Shown here: piece after piece, positions 7,904 to 19,808 of the stretch
Position numbering within the stretch: position 1 is the stretch's first letter
How the letters are laid out: the number at the start of each line of letters is the position of its first letter
Translations under genes and position numbers: made by a program
Assembly (NCBI RefSeq): GCF_900406815.1
Contig: NZ_OVCN01000017.1
Location: 16,690-80,689 of the forward strand
Reading direction: 5' to 3'
Origin: Acinetobacter haemolyticus
Lineage (GTDB): Bacteria; Pseudomonadota; Gammaproteobacteria; Pseudomonadales; Moraxellaceae
DNA: 64,000 bases
Notes under the pieces: generated by a model
Told to the model about the DNA's origin: nothing
Databases searched by the model: none
What the model saw: the letters and a program-made list of their open reading frames with translations, nothing else

Positions 7904-10057
7904 CTAGATGGCTTGCATTGAATAAGGCTCATTGGCAGCATTGGGAACTTGTTGCTCTAGATCTGGTAACTTAACCACATGTTGAGACATTTGCTTATAT
8001 TTTTGCAGTTCAGTATTTAGCTGTAGCATACGTTTTTTCAATTCAATCGACATAAATTGATCCGCCTGTGCCAAAGCGACCCAGCCCGCCTGAGCTCTGC
8101 GTTTAGGATGATCATAGGCCAATTGTTTTTGTATCCATTGATGGAGTCTGAGTGCACGTTGATACGACTCAAACTTATAAGCATACAGAGTCGTTGAAAT
8201 GACAGTTTCTGGAATCTTACCCATCAGCTTCGTTTCAATCTGTCTCAATTGAAAAGCGTATAAATCAACTCGATATTTTAATAAATTTTGGTTAAACCAT
8301 TCAGCAAAACGGATCAATAAATCGATAACTAAATCAGATTGAGCCTTTAATGCAACTTTCTCTGGAACAGGTCGACGTTGCTCGGTCTTCTGTATTCGCC
8401 AAGTTCGGTATATTGCAAACCCGCCGACAAGGAAAGCTCCGATTGAACCCGAAATCACACCACCGATTGCAGCGCCGACGGCCAAACCATTTTTAGATAT
8501 TGAACTCGAATATTTGTCCTGTGAATACATGCGTAATATCGAGGGTTGTCCTGCTTTATTAAAATTGCGATATACCGCAAAACCCGTATTCATTAACGGA
8601 ATCGGTAAAAACTCTTCATTGCCAGCTGAGTGCTGTAAACTCGCAACAGCTGAGCGCTGCACTGAAGCATAACTCAAAGCGAAATCAGCAAAAACTGAAG
8701 GGTATTTTTCTTGTAAATGCGCGAGTTCAATATTCACAATAATCGCGATATGCGGATGATGTTTTGCAAATGCCTCTATCCGATCTGCATCTAAGCTACA
8801 TTTTACCTGCATCGGCGTGCCATCAACGATCAAATCAAAACTTGCAACATCTGTATGCTCTACAAATTCGATGCAATGTCCTTGTTGACTTAGATTATAT
8901 GCAACTTGCTGTTTAGCAAGATAAGAAGATACTTGTAATAATGCTGCATCATGATGGTAATCTGGCGCTGGGATTTGCTTTAAATTATAAAATGCATCGG
9001 GCTCACGATGGGAGGCAGTTACCAAAGCATCAAGTACCAATGGATTAATTTGTAAGTAGTTCCAAATAAATCCCATACCATGATTGGCCGTATTAATCCC
9101 ATTGACTAACTTGAGATCACGCCCTGTTAAGATTTTTTGCAGCGCTGTATTTGCTGCTTTATGACGATCTAAACTCACCACAATTTCATGGTTGTTTAAT
9201 AGTTTAGGTGCACACTCTACCACATTTTTATAATAAGGGACGATGAACTCATCTGTTGTTAGCCAATGATTCAAAGAATATCCAACAAATTTTAATTTTT
9301 GTTGGATATCAATTAAAGGTTTCGGTATTTCACGATGCTGAGATTGCAAGTTTTCTGGCAATAACAATGCAACCGCCTTTTGTGTTAATTGCTCATGTAA
9401 ATGCGGTTGTTGAACATAATCAAGATTGGATAAATGTTCCAGAGCCTCAACTGCATCACTCAATCCTTGCTCATTCCGATAATCATTTCGACTCATCAAG
9501 CAGCGTATAAAATCATAATGCACACTTTCAGGCTGAATATCTTGTTGTTGAAATACTCTACGGTAATTTTTAATTGCGGCGGACCAATCCTCTAAACGAG
9601 CATATAATTCAGCGAGTGGGAGCGTAACGGATACGTGGTTATATTTTTCTTGTAACTGATTCAAAATATTGAGTTTTAGATCACTATCTTTACAAGTGAC
9701 TAACTGAGTTAATATTGTGGTGAGTTCAGATAACTCCAGCGGTGGCTGGGTATGCTGCAATCTAAAATTAAGCCCTTGCTCAAACCAAGCATATCGATGG
9801 GCATGATGAGGATAAGCAGGAATAAAAACGCGGTTAATGAGCTGAATCAGACGCAATGAACAATCAATTTCATCAACGGTATTGTGTCGAAAATGCCAAA
9901 CTTTGGGGAGAGTTAGATTAAATAACTGCGTATAAAGATTAGCCGTCAACTCAGGTTGCATTAATGTCACGAGTTTTATCTGATCTTTGGCAGATAAATG
10001 ATGTCCTTGTTGTTCAATACGATCCAAACGCAACTTTAAGACATTACTGGCTAACAT
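7904..10057 (-). CDS. Unknown 717-residue protein with nuclease-like core and glycine zipper
   Basis: I do not recognise the whole protein. Residues 1-240 are helical with a TPR-like stretch (LYARLEDWSAAIKNYRRVF near 151). Around 370-440 there is a pattern like a PD-(D/E)XK nuclease or nuclease-derived domain: a helix, then GHCIEFVE, FDLIVDG with Asp408, and MQVKC with Gln417 and Lys419, then IAIIVN. Residues 524-546 form a glycine-zipper hydrophobic segment (GAAIGGVISGSIGAFLVGG). Residues 560-700 are basic and helical. There is no signal peptide. It appears to be a single gene, terminated near the lipoprotein gene. The nuclease reading rests on a short motif and is tentative. Confidence 0.8.
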   Translation of the reverse strand: MLASNVLKLRLDRIEQQGHHLSAKDQIKLVTLMQPELTANLYTQLFNLTLPKVWHFRHNTVDEIDCSLRLIQLINRVFIPAYPHHAHRYAWFEQGLNFRLQHTQPPLELSELTTILTQLVTCKDSDLKLNILNQLQEKYNHVSVTLPLAELYARLEDWSAAIKNYRRVFQQQDIQPESVHYDFIRCLMSRNDYRNEQGLSDAVEALEHLSNLDYVQQPHLHEQLTQKAVALLLPENLQSQHREIPKPLIDIQQKLKFVGYSLNHWLTTDEFIVPYYKNVVECAPKLLNNHEIVVSLDRHKAANTALQKILTGRDLKLVNGINTANHGMGFIWNYLQINPLVLDALVTASHREPDAFYNLKQIPAPDYHHDAALLQVSSYLAKQQVAYNLSQQGHCIEFVEHTDVASFDLIVDGTPMQVKCSLDADRIEAFAKHHPHIAIIVNIELAHLQEKYPSVFADFALSYASVQRSAVASLQHSAGNEEFLPIPLMNTGFAVYRNFNKAGQPSILRMYSQDKYSSSISKNGLAVGAAIGGVISGSIGAFLVGGFAIYRTWRIQKTEQRRPVPEKVALKAQSDLVIDLLIRFAEWFNQNLLKYRVDLYAFQLRQIETKLMGKIPETVISTTLYAYKFESYQRALRLHQWIQKQLAYDHPKRRAQAGWVALAQADQFMSIELKKRMLQLNTELQKYKQMSQHVVKLPDLEQQVPNAANEPYSMQAI

Positions 10058-10163
10058 ACTTTTCCTAAATTTTTATTTAATATACGCATTCGTTATAGCT
10101 TACAACGATGTCATCCATTCATCGTTAAGCATTCATCATATTATGTTTCGAGATAATAAAAAA

Positions 10164-10202
10164 GCACCTTCAAAACAATCTTAAAATTGATCTTGAAGGT
10201 GC
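10164..10202 (-). terminator. Intrinsic terminator of the DUF2846 gene
   Basis: GCACCTTCAA (10164-10173) pairs with TTGAAGGTGC (10193-10202) across a 19-nt loop, followed on the minus strand by a U-rich run. It lies 45 bp past the DUF2846 stop. Confidence 0.7.
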
Positions 10203-10246
10203 TAAAAGCTAAGTTTATCGTTGTTATCGTTTATAAAATCACTGAT

Positions 10247-10726
10247 TTACTTTTTATCTAAACTAATGCTCTGTTTACTGCATTTTCCAGACTGAGCAAA
10301 TTTATATTCAGCAATGGCTTTTTTACCCGTCTCCAAATCTACTTGTTTAAGATTCGCGCCACCTGTGATTACGCCTGGTTTGATATATTGCTGAATAAAA
10401 TATTGTTTTCCTGCCTCAGTATTCAGTGTTAAATGATTTGGTGAGAAATCTGATTCAGTCGAAATCGTATGTTTCTGATTGCCCTCCACCTCTTTTAAGA
10501 AAAATGTACCACGTGCAGTTTCACCTAAACATTCTCCATCAATCCAAACATCTTTTTTGAGTGCTGCACCCAACACACTATTTGAACGATATACATAAAC
10601 CGCAGCTTTACCCTCTGTAGGTGCATCAAGTTTTTTTGCTTGTTGAGACAATTGCGGGGTCGCTTGCGGTACTGAAGCACAACCAACAAATGTAAGAGCA
10701 AGAATAACGGGAAGTAAAATTTTCAT
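10247..10726 (-). CDS. DUF2846-domain lipoprotein
   Basis: A secreted lipoprotein of about 159 residues. A short signal ends in LTFVGC with Ser at +3 and Ala at +2, consistent with outer-membrane sorting. The body contains the DUF2846 signature: KAAVYVYRSN, DVWIDGECLGET, GTFFLKEVEGN and GKQYFIQQY. The family's function is unknown. The ATG at 10726 is chosen because the GAGAAA just upstream can act as a ribosome binding site; an ATG at 10741 in the same frame is possible. It ends at its own terminator and lies downstream of, but separate from, the atp operon. Confidence 0.85.
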   Translation of the reverse strand: MKILLPVILALTFVGCASVPQATPQLSQQAKKLDAPTEGKAAVYVYRSNSVLGAALKKDVWIDGECLGETARGTFFLKEVEGNQKHTISTESDFSPNHLTLNTEAGKQYFIQQYIKPGVITGGANLKQVDLETGKKAIAEYKFAQSGKCSKQSISLDKK

Positions 10727-10820
10727 TATGATATTTCTCATAAAGTTATATATTGAAACCGTACTCTATATGAAAATGATAACTATTTAAATTTTGTTTT
10801 TAATTTATTTTTCAATGAAA

Positions 10821-10840
10821 AAGCCACCTTACGGTGGCTT
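10821..10840 (-). terminator. Intrinsic terminator of the atp operon
   Basis: AAGCCACC (10821-10828) and GGTGGCTT (10833-10840) form an 8-bp stem with a 4-nt loop. The minus strand continues into a U-tract. It lies 24 bp after the atpC stop. Confidence 0.9.
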
Positions 10841-10863
10841 TCTCAATCAAAAAACGGTACTGA

Positions 10864-11283
10864 TTAAAGTGCGCGATTTTTGATTTTACGAATCGTTTCA
10901 AGCTGTGCCGCAGTTTCTGCAAGCGAAGCAAGTGCAGCAGCAGAATCCAAATCACTCTTTTGATTTGCGAGCAATTGTTCAGCTTGTTTACGAGCTTCTA
11001 AAATTGCTGCTTCATCTAAGTTGTCCGCACGGATTGCAGTATCTGCAAGTACAGTAACAACATGAGGTTGAACTTCTAACACACCGCCAGATACATAAAC
11101 GATTTCTTCTGTACCATTTTCCAACTGAACACGAATCGGGCCCGGCTGGAGCAAAGTTACAAGTGGTGCATGCCCAGGTAAAATACCAAGCTCACCACCC
11201 GCACCTTTTGCGATTAACATCGTAACTTGTCCAGAGTAAATCGACTCATTCACACTTACGACATCACATTGGATCGTCGCCAT
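10864..11283 (-). CDS. atpC: F1F0 ATP synthase epsilon subunit
   Basis: Central-stalk subunit of F1, which couples rotation and can inhibit ATP hydrolysis. The 139-residue length is standard. The N-terminal beta-sandwich has the motifs LGILPGHAPLVTLL and YVSGGVLEVQP, and a C-terminal helical hairpin follows from about residue 90 (LDEAAILEARKQAEQLL). It is the last gene of the operon, 28 bp after atpD, and is followed by the operon terminator. Confidence 0.98.
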   Translation of the reverse strand: MATIQCDVVSVNESIYSGQVTMLIAKGAGGELGILPGHAPLVTLLQPGPIRVQLENGTEEIVYVSGGVLEVQPHVVTVLADTAIRADNLDEAAILEARKQAEQLLANQKSDLDSAAALASLAETAAQLETIRKIKNRAL

Positions 11284-11311
11284 GAGAATCTCCTTAAATT
11301 AGAGTTGCTAA

Positions 11312-12721
<1,410 letters not shown>

Positions 12722-12736
12722 TCAAACTTAATAATG

Positions 12737-13606
12737 TTAAACGGCAGCGGCACCGCCAACGATCTCGGAAATTTCCTGAGTAATCGCGGCTTGACGCAGC
12801 TTGTTGTAAATGAGTTGTAGGTCTTTAATCAATTGTCCTGCGTTGTCTGTCGCTGCTTTCATTGCGACCATACGAGCAGATTGCTCACATGCAACGTTTT
12901 CAATCACACCTTGATAAACCATCGACTCGATATAGCGAACCAACAAACCATTTAACAGCTCTTCTGCTTCTGGTTCGTAGATATAATCCCAACCATAAGT
13001 ACGGTTAAGATCTTCGCCTTCTTCTGCTGGTGCTAAAGGAACAAGTTGTTCAACTTTAGGTTGTTGGGTCATCGCATTGACGAAACCATTTGATACGAGG
13101 TAAATACGATCTAATTCACCTTTATCAAATGCATCAAGCATTACCTGAACTGAACCTGTCAACTGTTCCAAGCTCGGTGAATCACCAAGCTGGGTAGTTG
13201 CACCAAGCACTTTACCGCCGTAACTCTTAAAAAACGAAACCGCTTTTTGACCAATCAAAGCAAATTCAACTTCAATTGACTGCTCTTGTTGTGCTTTGAC
13301 ATGCTGCACAACTTTCTTGAACAAGTTAATGTTCAAGCCACCTGCCAAACCACGATCTGAAGACACCACGATATAGCCAACACGCTTAACTGGGCGTTCA
13401 ACCATATAACGGTGTTTATATTCAGGGTTTGCTTGAACCAAGTGAGCAATTACACGGCGCATATTATCGGCATACGGACGGCCTTGAGCCATGCGCTCTT
13501 GCGCACGACGCATTTTAGAAGCAGCTACCATTTGCATCGCGCGAGTAATCTTTTGCGTGCTCTTGATACTAGCTACTTTGGCGCGAATTTCTTTTAAATT
13601 TGCCAT
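12737..13606 (-). CDS. atpG: F1F0 ATP synthase gamma subunit
   Basis: Rotor shaft of F1. The 289-residue protein begins with the typical coiled helix ([20 protein letters not shown], then [15 protein letters not shown]) and ends with the second long helix containing [14 protein letters not shown] conserved [11 protein letters not shown] segment occurs near residue 77. It lies between atpA and atpD in the standard order, with 77 bp of spacer to atpA. Confidence 0.98.
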   Translation of the reverse strand: MANLKEIRAKVASIKSTQKITRAMQMVAASKMRRAQERMAQGRPYADNMRRVIAHLVQANPEYKHRYMVERPVKRVGYIVVSSDRGLAGGLNINLFKKVVQHVKAQQEQSIEVEFALIGQKAVSFFKSYGGKVLGATTQLGDSPSLEQLTGSVQVMLDAFDKGELDRIYLVSNGFVNAMTQQPKVEQLVPLAPAEEGEDLNRTYGWDYIYEPEAEELLNGLLVRYIESMVYQGVIENVACEQSARMVAMKAATDNAGQLIKDLQLIYNKLRQAAITQEISEIVGGAAAV

Positions 13607-13683
13607 ACGCTTAACCTAGTAGTCGAAAGCTCTTTCGAGCTTTCGAAGGTTGATCCGTGAACCAAACTTAACTAAAGCTTAAC

Positions 13684-15228
13684 TTAGTAAGTTTGAGTCG
13701 CTTTGAAGCTCTCAATACCTGCTTTGATTGCAGCTTCGATGTCTTTGTTGTAATCACCAGTTTCATCGATCTGTTGCATTAACGCAGCATGTTCAGAGCG
13801 GAAGTAAGAAACTAACGCAGCATCAAAGTCTACGATTTTCTTCACTTCAACGTCAGCCATGTAGCCTTCGTTAGATGCATATACAGAAATAGCTTGGTCA
13901 GCAATTGAGTAAGGAGCATATTGTTTTTGCTTCATTAACTCAGTTACACGTTGACCATGCTCAAGTTGCTTACGAGTCGCTTCATCAAGATCAGAAGCAA
14001 ACTGAGCAAACGCAGCCAATTCACGGTATTGCGCTAAAGCAGTACGGATACCGCCAGACAATTTTTTGATGATCTTAGTTTGAGCAGAACCACCAACACG
14101 AGATACCGAGATACCTGCGTTCACAGCAGGACGAATACCTGCGTTGAATAATGATGTTTCTAGGAAGATCTGACCGTCAGTAATCGAAATTACGTTGGTT
14201 GGTACGAATGCAGATACGTCACCAGCTTGAGTTTCAATGATCGGTAATGCAGTTAAAGAACCAGTTTGACCTTTAACTTCACCGTTCGTGAATTTCTCAA
14301 CATAGTCAGCAGAAACGCGAGAAGCACGTTCAAGAAGACGCGAGTGAAGATAGAATACGTCACCTGGATACGCTTCACGACCTGGTGGACGACGTAATAA
14401 CAATGAAATTTGACGGTAAGCAACAGCTTGCTTAGACAAATCATCATAAATGATTAACGCATCTTCACCACGATCACGGAAGTATTCACCCATTGTACAA
14501 CCAGAGTACGGAGCTAAATACTGCATTGCTGCAGGATCAGCGGCCGCAGCTGCGACAACAGTTGTATACGCCATAGCGCCAGTTTCTTCTAGCTTGCGTA
14601 CAACGTTTGCAATTGTTGATTGTTTTTGACCAATCGCAACATATACACACTTAATGCCAGAGTTTTTCTGAGCGATGATCGCATCGATCGCCATTGCTGT
14701 TTTACCAGTTTGACGGTCACCAATAATCAACTCACGCTGACCACGACCTACAGGGATCATGGTATCAACTGATTTATAACCAGTTTGAACAGGTTCGTCT
14801 ACTGACTGACGCCAAATTACACCTGGTGCTACTTTTTCAACAGCATCAGTTAGTTTTGCATCAATAGGGCCTTTCCCATCAATTGGGTTACCCAAAGCAT
14901 CTACTACACGGCCAAGAAGTTCAGGACCTACTGGAACTTCTAATACACGACCAGTACAACGAGCTTTTTGACCTTCTTGCAGGCTTAGGTAGTTACCTAA
15001 AACAACGGCACCCACTGAATCCTGTTCTAGGTTCAGTGCCATACCGAATAAGCCGCCGTCGAATTCGATCATTTCGCCGTACATGGCATCCGCAAGACCG
15101 TGAATACGCACGATACCGTCAGATACCATAACAATGGTACCCTCATTTTTTGCGGTCGCGCTGGTGTCCAGATCGCCGATACGCTGTTTAATGAGCGCAC
15201 TGATCTCGGATGGATTCAGTTGTTGCAT
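13684..15228 (-). CDS. atpA: F1F0 ATP synthase alpha subunit
   Basis: Non-catalytic nucleotide-binding subunit of F1. It is 514 residues, starting [10 protein letters not shown], with the P-loop GDRQTGKT near residue 170 and the signature [17 protein letters not shown] near 365. The start at 15228 is used rather than 15243 because GAGGAA precedes it at proper spacing. The 14 bases around this ribosome binding site (15231-15244) are identical to those in front of atpF. Confidence 0.99.
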   Translation of the reverse strand: MQQLNPSEISALIKQRIGDLDTSATAKNEGTIVMVSDGIVRIHGLADAMYGEMIEFDGGLFGMALNLEQDSVGAVVLGNYLSLQEGQKARCTGRVLEVPVGPELLGRVVDALGNPIDGKGPIDAKLTDAVEKVAPGVIWRQSVDEPVQTGYKSVDTMIPVGRGQRELIIGDRQTGKTAMAIDAIIAQKNSGIKCVYVAIGQKQSTIANVVRKLEETGAMAYTTVVAAAAADPAAMQYLAPYSGCTMGEYFRDRGEDALIIYDDLSKQAVAYRQISLLLRRPPGREAYPGDVFYLHSRLLERASRVSADYVEKFTNGEVKGQTGSLTALPIIETQAGDVSAFVPTNVISITDGQIFLETSLFNAGIRPAVNAGISVSRVGGSAQTKIIKKLSGGIRTALAQYRELAAFAQFASDLDEATRKQLEHGQRVTELMKQKQYAPYSIADQAISVYASNEGYMADVEVKKIVDFDAALVSYFRSEHAALMQQIDETGDYNKDIEAAIKAGIESFKATQTY

Positions 15229-15270
15229 TGCGCTATTCCTCAATCTTTTTTAAGTTCAGTCTTTTTGCTA

Positions 15271-15807
15271 TTACGCAAGAAGACGAGTCCGCATTTTTTC
15301 AAGCTTGTTAAGCGCAGAGTCATCTATCACTTGGTCGCCTGCACGAATCACAACACCCGCGATTAACGCTGGATTAACTTTCACAGTCATTTGGACTGTT
15401 TTGTTAAAACGTTTTTCTAGCGCATGAGCTAAAATATGCTCTTGCTTCGCATCCATCGGGAAAGCAGATTCAATCACTACTTCCAAGGTGTTGTTGTTCT
15501 GCGATTTAAGTAATTCATATTCTGCTGCGATTTCAGGTAACAATGTTAAACGATCGTTATCTGCAAGAAGTGTCAGAAAATTTGACACTGCCTGAGATTG
15601 ATCTTCACCTAAAACCTTCGCAAAAAGACCTACTTGTTCCGCAGGAGTCAGCTCAGGGCGATTTAAATAAGCGGAAAATGCTTCATCTTGCACCGCAGCA
15701 CCGAGCAGTTGTAACGCATTTGACCAAGCGTCAGTTGCATTCTGCTCAGATGCATAAGCAAATGCTGCTTTAGCGTATGGGCGTGCCAACGTCAAGAGTT
15801 CAGCCAT
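15271..15807 (-). CDS. atpH: F1F0 ATP synthase delta subunit
   Basis: Peripheral-stalk subunit linking b to the top of F1. The 178-residue length is standard. The N-terminal six-helix domain begins [16 protein letters not shown], and the C-terminal part carries the signature [20 protein letters not shown]. It lies 11 bp after atpF and 42 bp before atpA. Confidence 0.98.
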   Translation of the reverse strand: MAELLTLARPYAKAAFAYASEQNATDAWSNALQLLGAAVQDEAFSAYLNRPELTPAEQVGLFAKVLGEDQSQAVSNFLTLLADNDRLTLLPEIAAEYELLKSQNNNTLEVVIESAFPMDAKQEHILAHALEKRFNKTVQMTVKVNPALIAGVVIRAGDQVIDDSALNKLEKMRTRLLA

Positions 15808-15818
15808 ATTTCCCTCGC

Positions 15819-16289
15819 TTAAAGTTTAGCAGCCAGCTGAGTCAGCATGGCATTATGAGCTTCTGCGTCAACTTGTTGGTTCAGAATTTTTTCTGCGCCA
15901 TCAACTGCCAAAGCAGCAACTTGTTGACGTAATTCTTCGCGAGCAGCATTGATGTCCTGATCAACAGTTTCTTTCGCCTGTTGACGAATACGCTCACCTT
16001 CAGCCGCAGCTTGGGTACGCGCTTCTTCGACCAATTGTGCTGCACGACGGTTCGCTTGTTCGATCAATTGAGCCGCTTGTGCTTTTGCTGCATCGATCTC
16101 TGCCTTTACTTGTGCTTGCGCATCAGCTAAGTCAGCTTTCGCTTTTTCAGCAGCATTTAAGCCATCAGCAATTTTACGCTGACGCTCACTAATCGCATTG
16201 ATTAGTGGTGGCCAAACAAACTTCATACAAAATGCGACGAAAACCGCAAATGCAATCGCTTGGCCAATCAATGTGAGGTTGATATTCAT
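15819..16289 (-). CDS. atpF: F1F0 ATP synthase b subunit
   Basis: Membrane-anchored stator subunit. The 156-residue protein starts [20 protein letters not shown], giving one N-terminal membrane helix, followed by a long charged Ala/Gln/Glu-rich helix that forms the dimeric stalk. The start at 16289 rather than 16304 is set by a GAGGAA ribosome binding site. The upstream 14-nt block at 16292-16305 is duplicated in front of atpA. Confidence 0.98.
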   Translation of the reverse strand: MNINLTLIGQAIAFAVFVAFCMKFVWPPLINAISERQRKIADGLNAAEKAKADLADAQAQVKAEIDAAKAQAAQLIEQANRRAAQLVEEARTQAAAEGERIRQQAKETVDQDINAAREELRQQVAALAVDGAEKILNQQVDAEAHNAMLTQLAAKL

Positions 16290-16328
16290 TTCGCTATTCC
16301 TCAATATGTGGATTTAGGAATTAAGCTA

Positions 16329-16607
<279 letters not shown>

Positions 16608-16657
16608 TTAAACTAAAAATTTAAGCCCAACCATCAACTGATAGTTAGGCAATACCA

Positions 16658-17536
<879 letters not shown>

Positions 17537-17632
17537 TCACACCTGGTCAATGTCAATCATTAAAAAGAGGAAAAATGAATATTGCGGACTGCAAATATCT
17601 CACTCTACCCTCCAAAAATCTTAAAATGTGCC

Positions 17633-18031
17633 CTACTCTCGTTGTTGCAATCGTGACACCCAAAATGGTGCAACCCACGACATCGCTTGAACAAGAATAA
17701 ATCCACCTAACAATGCAACCGGTGACAGCGGTTTAACATTGCTCAAAATCAAAATAAAACCCACGATCACAATCGCAAACTTACCGAGCATTCCTCGATA
17801 CATGTTGAGCATCACTTGTTTTGAAGCTCTAGCACCTGCCGTTCTAAACGACTGCCAGGAAAAGTAACAATATGCTAACCAACACACCGAGGCCCCAAGC
17901 GCAGCACTCAAAGCAGCAGTTCTATCATTTATCATCCATGCCAGCAAAGCTGCAACTGGAATCATACATGCTTGTAAGAAGACCAAAGCTTTTGCTAATC
18001 GTCGGTCAATCAAGCGACTAGTTCGGCTCAT
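17633..18031 (-). CDS. atpI: ATP synthase subunit I
   Basis: First gene of the operon. The 132-residue protein has four hydrophobic helices and a basic N-terminus (RLIDRRLAKALVFLQACM). AtpI proteins assist c-ring assembly and may handle Mg2+. Sequence conservation in this family is weak, so position and topology carry most of the assignment. It is preceded by a strong promoter at 18096-18124. Confidence 0.9.
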   Translation of the reverse strand: MSRTSRLIDRRLAKALVFLQACMIPVAALLAWMINDRTAALSAALGASVCWLAYCYFSWQSFRTAGARASKQVMLNMYRGMLGKFAIVIVGFILILSNVKPLSPVALLGGFILVQAMSWVAPFWVSRLQQRE

Positions 18032-18095
18032 TTTTTACCCACTCACAGCATAACTGCTTGACAAGTTTTAATCATGATCGTTTCGAATCGCTGGC

Positions 18096-18124
18096 ATTAT
18101 AGAGTTACACCCCTGAACATGCAA
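18096..18124 (-). promoter_or_regulatory. Sigma-70 promoter of the atp operon
   Basis: On the minus strand TTGCAT (18119-18124) and TATAAT (18096-18101) are separated by exactly 17 bp. It lies about 65 bp before the atpI start and is the best promoter match seen upstream of the operon. Confidence 0.8.
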
Positions 18125-18201
18125 TCTTTTATCGACCTAAGTCTGCTTTTTTCGTTACCATATTTTCTGACGATAGAGTCAACGCATTTTTATTTTTTTG
18201 A

Positions 18202-19041
18202 TCAATTTTGAACACTTATCACACATTTATCAGTTTTTGAAGCCAATTTTCTCCAAGCAGCAATAAAATTGTCCTCTCCGTTCATGCTTTCGTCGACCGT
18301 TTCAAAGGTGATTGGGTTCAACCTACGATAGACATTTTGATTCGCCGAAATTTCAGCCAATAAGCACATTTGTGTTTTTGGGCGATTGTCATTTAAATAC
18401 TTAATTTGGGCAGCTGTAGGTGCAATGTGCGGATCATCAGTCAAAGCACCTGCAAATTTCAAATTCAATGCTCTTTCTAAATATTGATATGCATCATGAT
18501 ATGACCAATAGGGTTTAGCTTTATGGCTACTTTCATATTGTTGCGCAGTTTGACGCATTTTTTGTGCAAACTCTCGTGCATTGGCTGTGTATTTAGCTTT
18601 ATTTTCTGGAGATTGTTGCGAGCGTAAAGCTGCGATGAAAAATGCAATTCGAACCGCATTGTTAGGTTCTAACCAAACATGACTATCGATTGTATTGTCC
18701 AATGAAGCACCACGTAAACTACGCTGTGGCAAGATTGTCAGAATACCCGCATCTAAAAGTGAAATGGCTTTTCGATTTTGACTTAACAACTTATCCAATG
18801 GTGCTTCGTGAGCCTTACCTAACCAAATCACCAAAGATGCATCCTGAATGATTTTACGATGTGCAGGCGTTAAGTGGACATCATGTCCCGTTTGATCACT
18901 TAAAAGAAGGATTGGTGTTTCTACACCTTGGGTCACTTCTTTTGCAATCAAATAAATCGGCTGCGTTGACACGACTAAGCTTTGCGTCCAGCCCCATGTG
19001 CTTAATAAGGAAAAGGTGACGAACAAAACAAGGCGCAACAT
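18202..19041 (-). CDS. znuA: Zinc ABC transporter substrate-binding protein ZnuA
   Basis: Periplasmic zinc receptor that delivers Zn2+ to ZnuBC. The protein is about 279 residues with a signal peptide ending near WGWTQS. Likely metal ligands are the His in GHDVHLTPAHR, the His in DSHVWLEP and the His in SYHDAYQYLER. The long His/Asp-rich loop of many ZnuA proteins is missing. Cys residues in MCLLAE and DKCVISV could form the usual disulfide. The ATG at 19041 is preferred over a TTG at 19056. A Zur box lies 28 bp upstream, and zur-znuC-znuB is divergent. Confidence 0.92.
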   Translation of the reverse strand: MLRLVLFVTFSLLSTWGWTQSLVVSTQPIYLIAKEVTQGVETPILLLSDQTGHDVHLTPAHRKIIQDASLVIWLGKAHEAPLDKLLSQNRKAISLLDAGILTILPQRSLRGASLDNTIDSHVWLEPNNAVRIAFFIAALRSQQSPENKAKYTANAREFAQKMRQTAQQYESSHKAKPYWSYHDAYQYLERALNLKFAGALTDDPHIAPTAAQIKYLNDNRPKTQMCLLAEISANQNVYRRLNPITFETVDESMNGEDNFIAAWRKLASKTDKCVISVQN

Positions 19042-19068
19042 TACAACACTACTCAACTAGGCAAGGCA

Positions 19069-19083
19069 TGTTATAATATAACA
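19069..19083. promoter_or_regulatory. Zur box upstream of znuA
   Basis: TGTTATAATATAACA is a 15-bp palindrome with a single central base. It matches the core of the known gammaproteobacterial Zur consensus (AAATGTTATANTATAACATTT). It lies between znuA and zur, close to znuA, as expected for zinc-dependent repression. Confidence 0.85.
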
Positions 19084-19310
19084 AAAGTTCAAAAATGCCT
19101 ATGTCTATTTTCTATATTTGCCGCTGCTTCTATCGCAAGTATGACTTATATAGTGAGTTCTCAATGAATTGCATGGTATGATGTAGAGTCTGTTGAGCAT
19201 TCTACACTTTTCTATTTTTTGTAGATGCGCGCTAAGCTCAGTAAGCTTTGGCCACTTTTCATTGTAAGGATGAAGATCAATAGACCCTTGGCTAATAATG
19301 AGGTCCATTT
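19084..19310. other. znuA-zur intergenic region
   Basis: This region holds the leftward znuA and rightward zur promoters. A possible extended -10 (TGGTATGAT) for zur occurs near 19173-19181. An open frame of 67 codons on the minus strand (19105-19308) has no recognisable product or clear ribosome binding site and is not called. Confidence 0.4.
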
Positions 19311-19808
19311 ATGAGTTCTTGTTCACATGAACATGACAATGCTTTACACGGTGTTCATGGTCATCATGATATTAAAGCACGACTTGCTGAAGCAGAATAT
19401 CTGTGTACCACAACGGGTGCACGACTCACACCTTTACGCAAAGAAGTCCTCGAACTCATTTTAAATGCATCTGCACCGATGGGTGCTTATGACTTGTTGG
19501 CAAAATTAAAAGGTCAAGCAGATCGCCCTGCTGCCCCACCAACAGTTTACCGTACTCTCGACTTTTTATTGGAAAAAGGGTTAATTCACCGCCTGACTTC
19601 TATTAATGCCTATATTCCTTGCTGTCATCCACGCGAAGGACATCAGGCTGCTTTTCTCATCTGTACAGAGTGTCACGTGGTCAAAGAGGCATCTGCTCAG
19701 GGGCTGATCCAGCAACTTGATCAATTGGCTGCTTCAGATCAATTCACTGCTCAGCACAGTATTATTGAAATTTCTGGGAAATGTCATCAGTGCAGCACAG
19801 CACCCTAA
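19311..19808 (+). CDS. zur: Zinc uptake regulator Zur (Fur family)
   Basis: Zinc-responsive repressor. The 165-residue Fur-family protein has a winged helix (TPLRKEVLELIL, APPTVYRTLDFLLEKGLIHR) and the zinc-site cysteines in ICTECH and KCHQC. A His-rich N-terminal extension (HEHDNALHGVHGHHD) is unusual in amount and may buffer zinc. Its adjacency to znuC and znuB, and the divergent znuA with a Zur box, identify it as Zur rather than Fur. Confidence 0.94.
   Translation: MSSCSHEHDNALHGVHGHHDIKARLAEAEYLCTTTGARLTPLRKEVLELILNASAPMGAYDLLAKLKGQADRPAAPPTVYRTLDFLLEKGLIHRLTSINAYIPCCHPREGHQAAFLICTECHVVKEASAQGLIQQLDQLAASDQFTAQHSIIEISGKCHQCSTAP

Noticed and set aside
7904..10057. Interpretation of the 717-residue protein as a toxin of a defence system
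   Set aside because: No immunity gene, helicase, reverse transcriptase, methylase or mobile element is adjacent; the neighbours are ordinary chromosomal genes, so a defence role is not claimed.
19105..19308. 67-codon minus-strand frame between znuA and zur
   Set aside because: It would occupy the divergent promoter region, and the product shows no family. The region is explained as regulatory.
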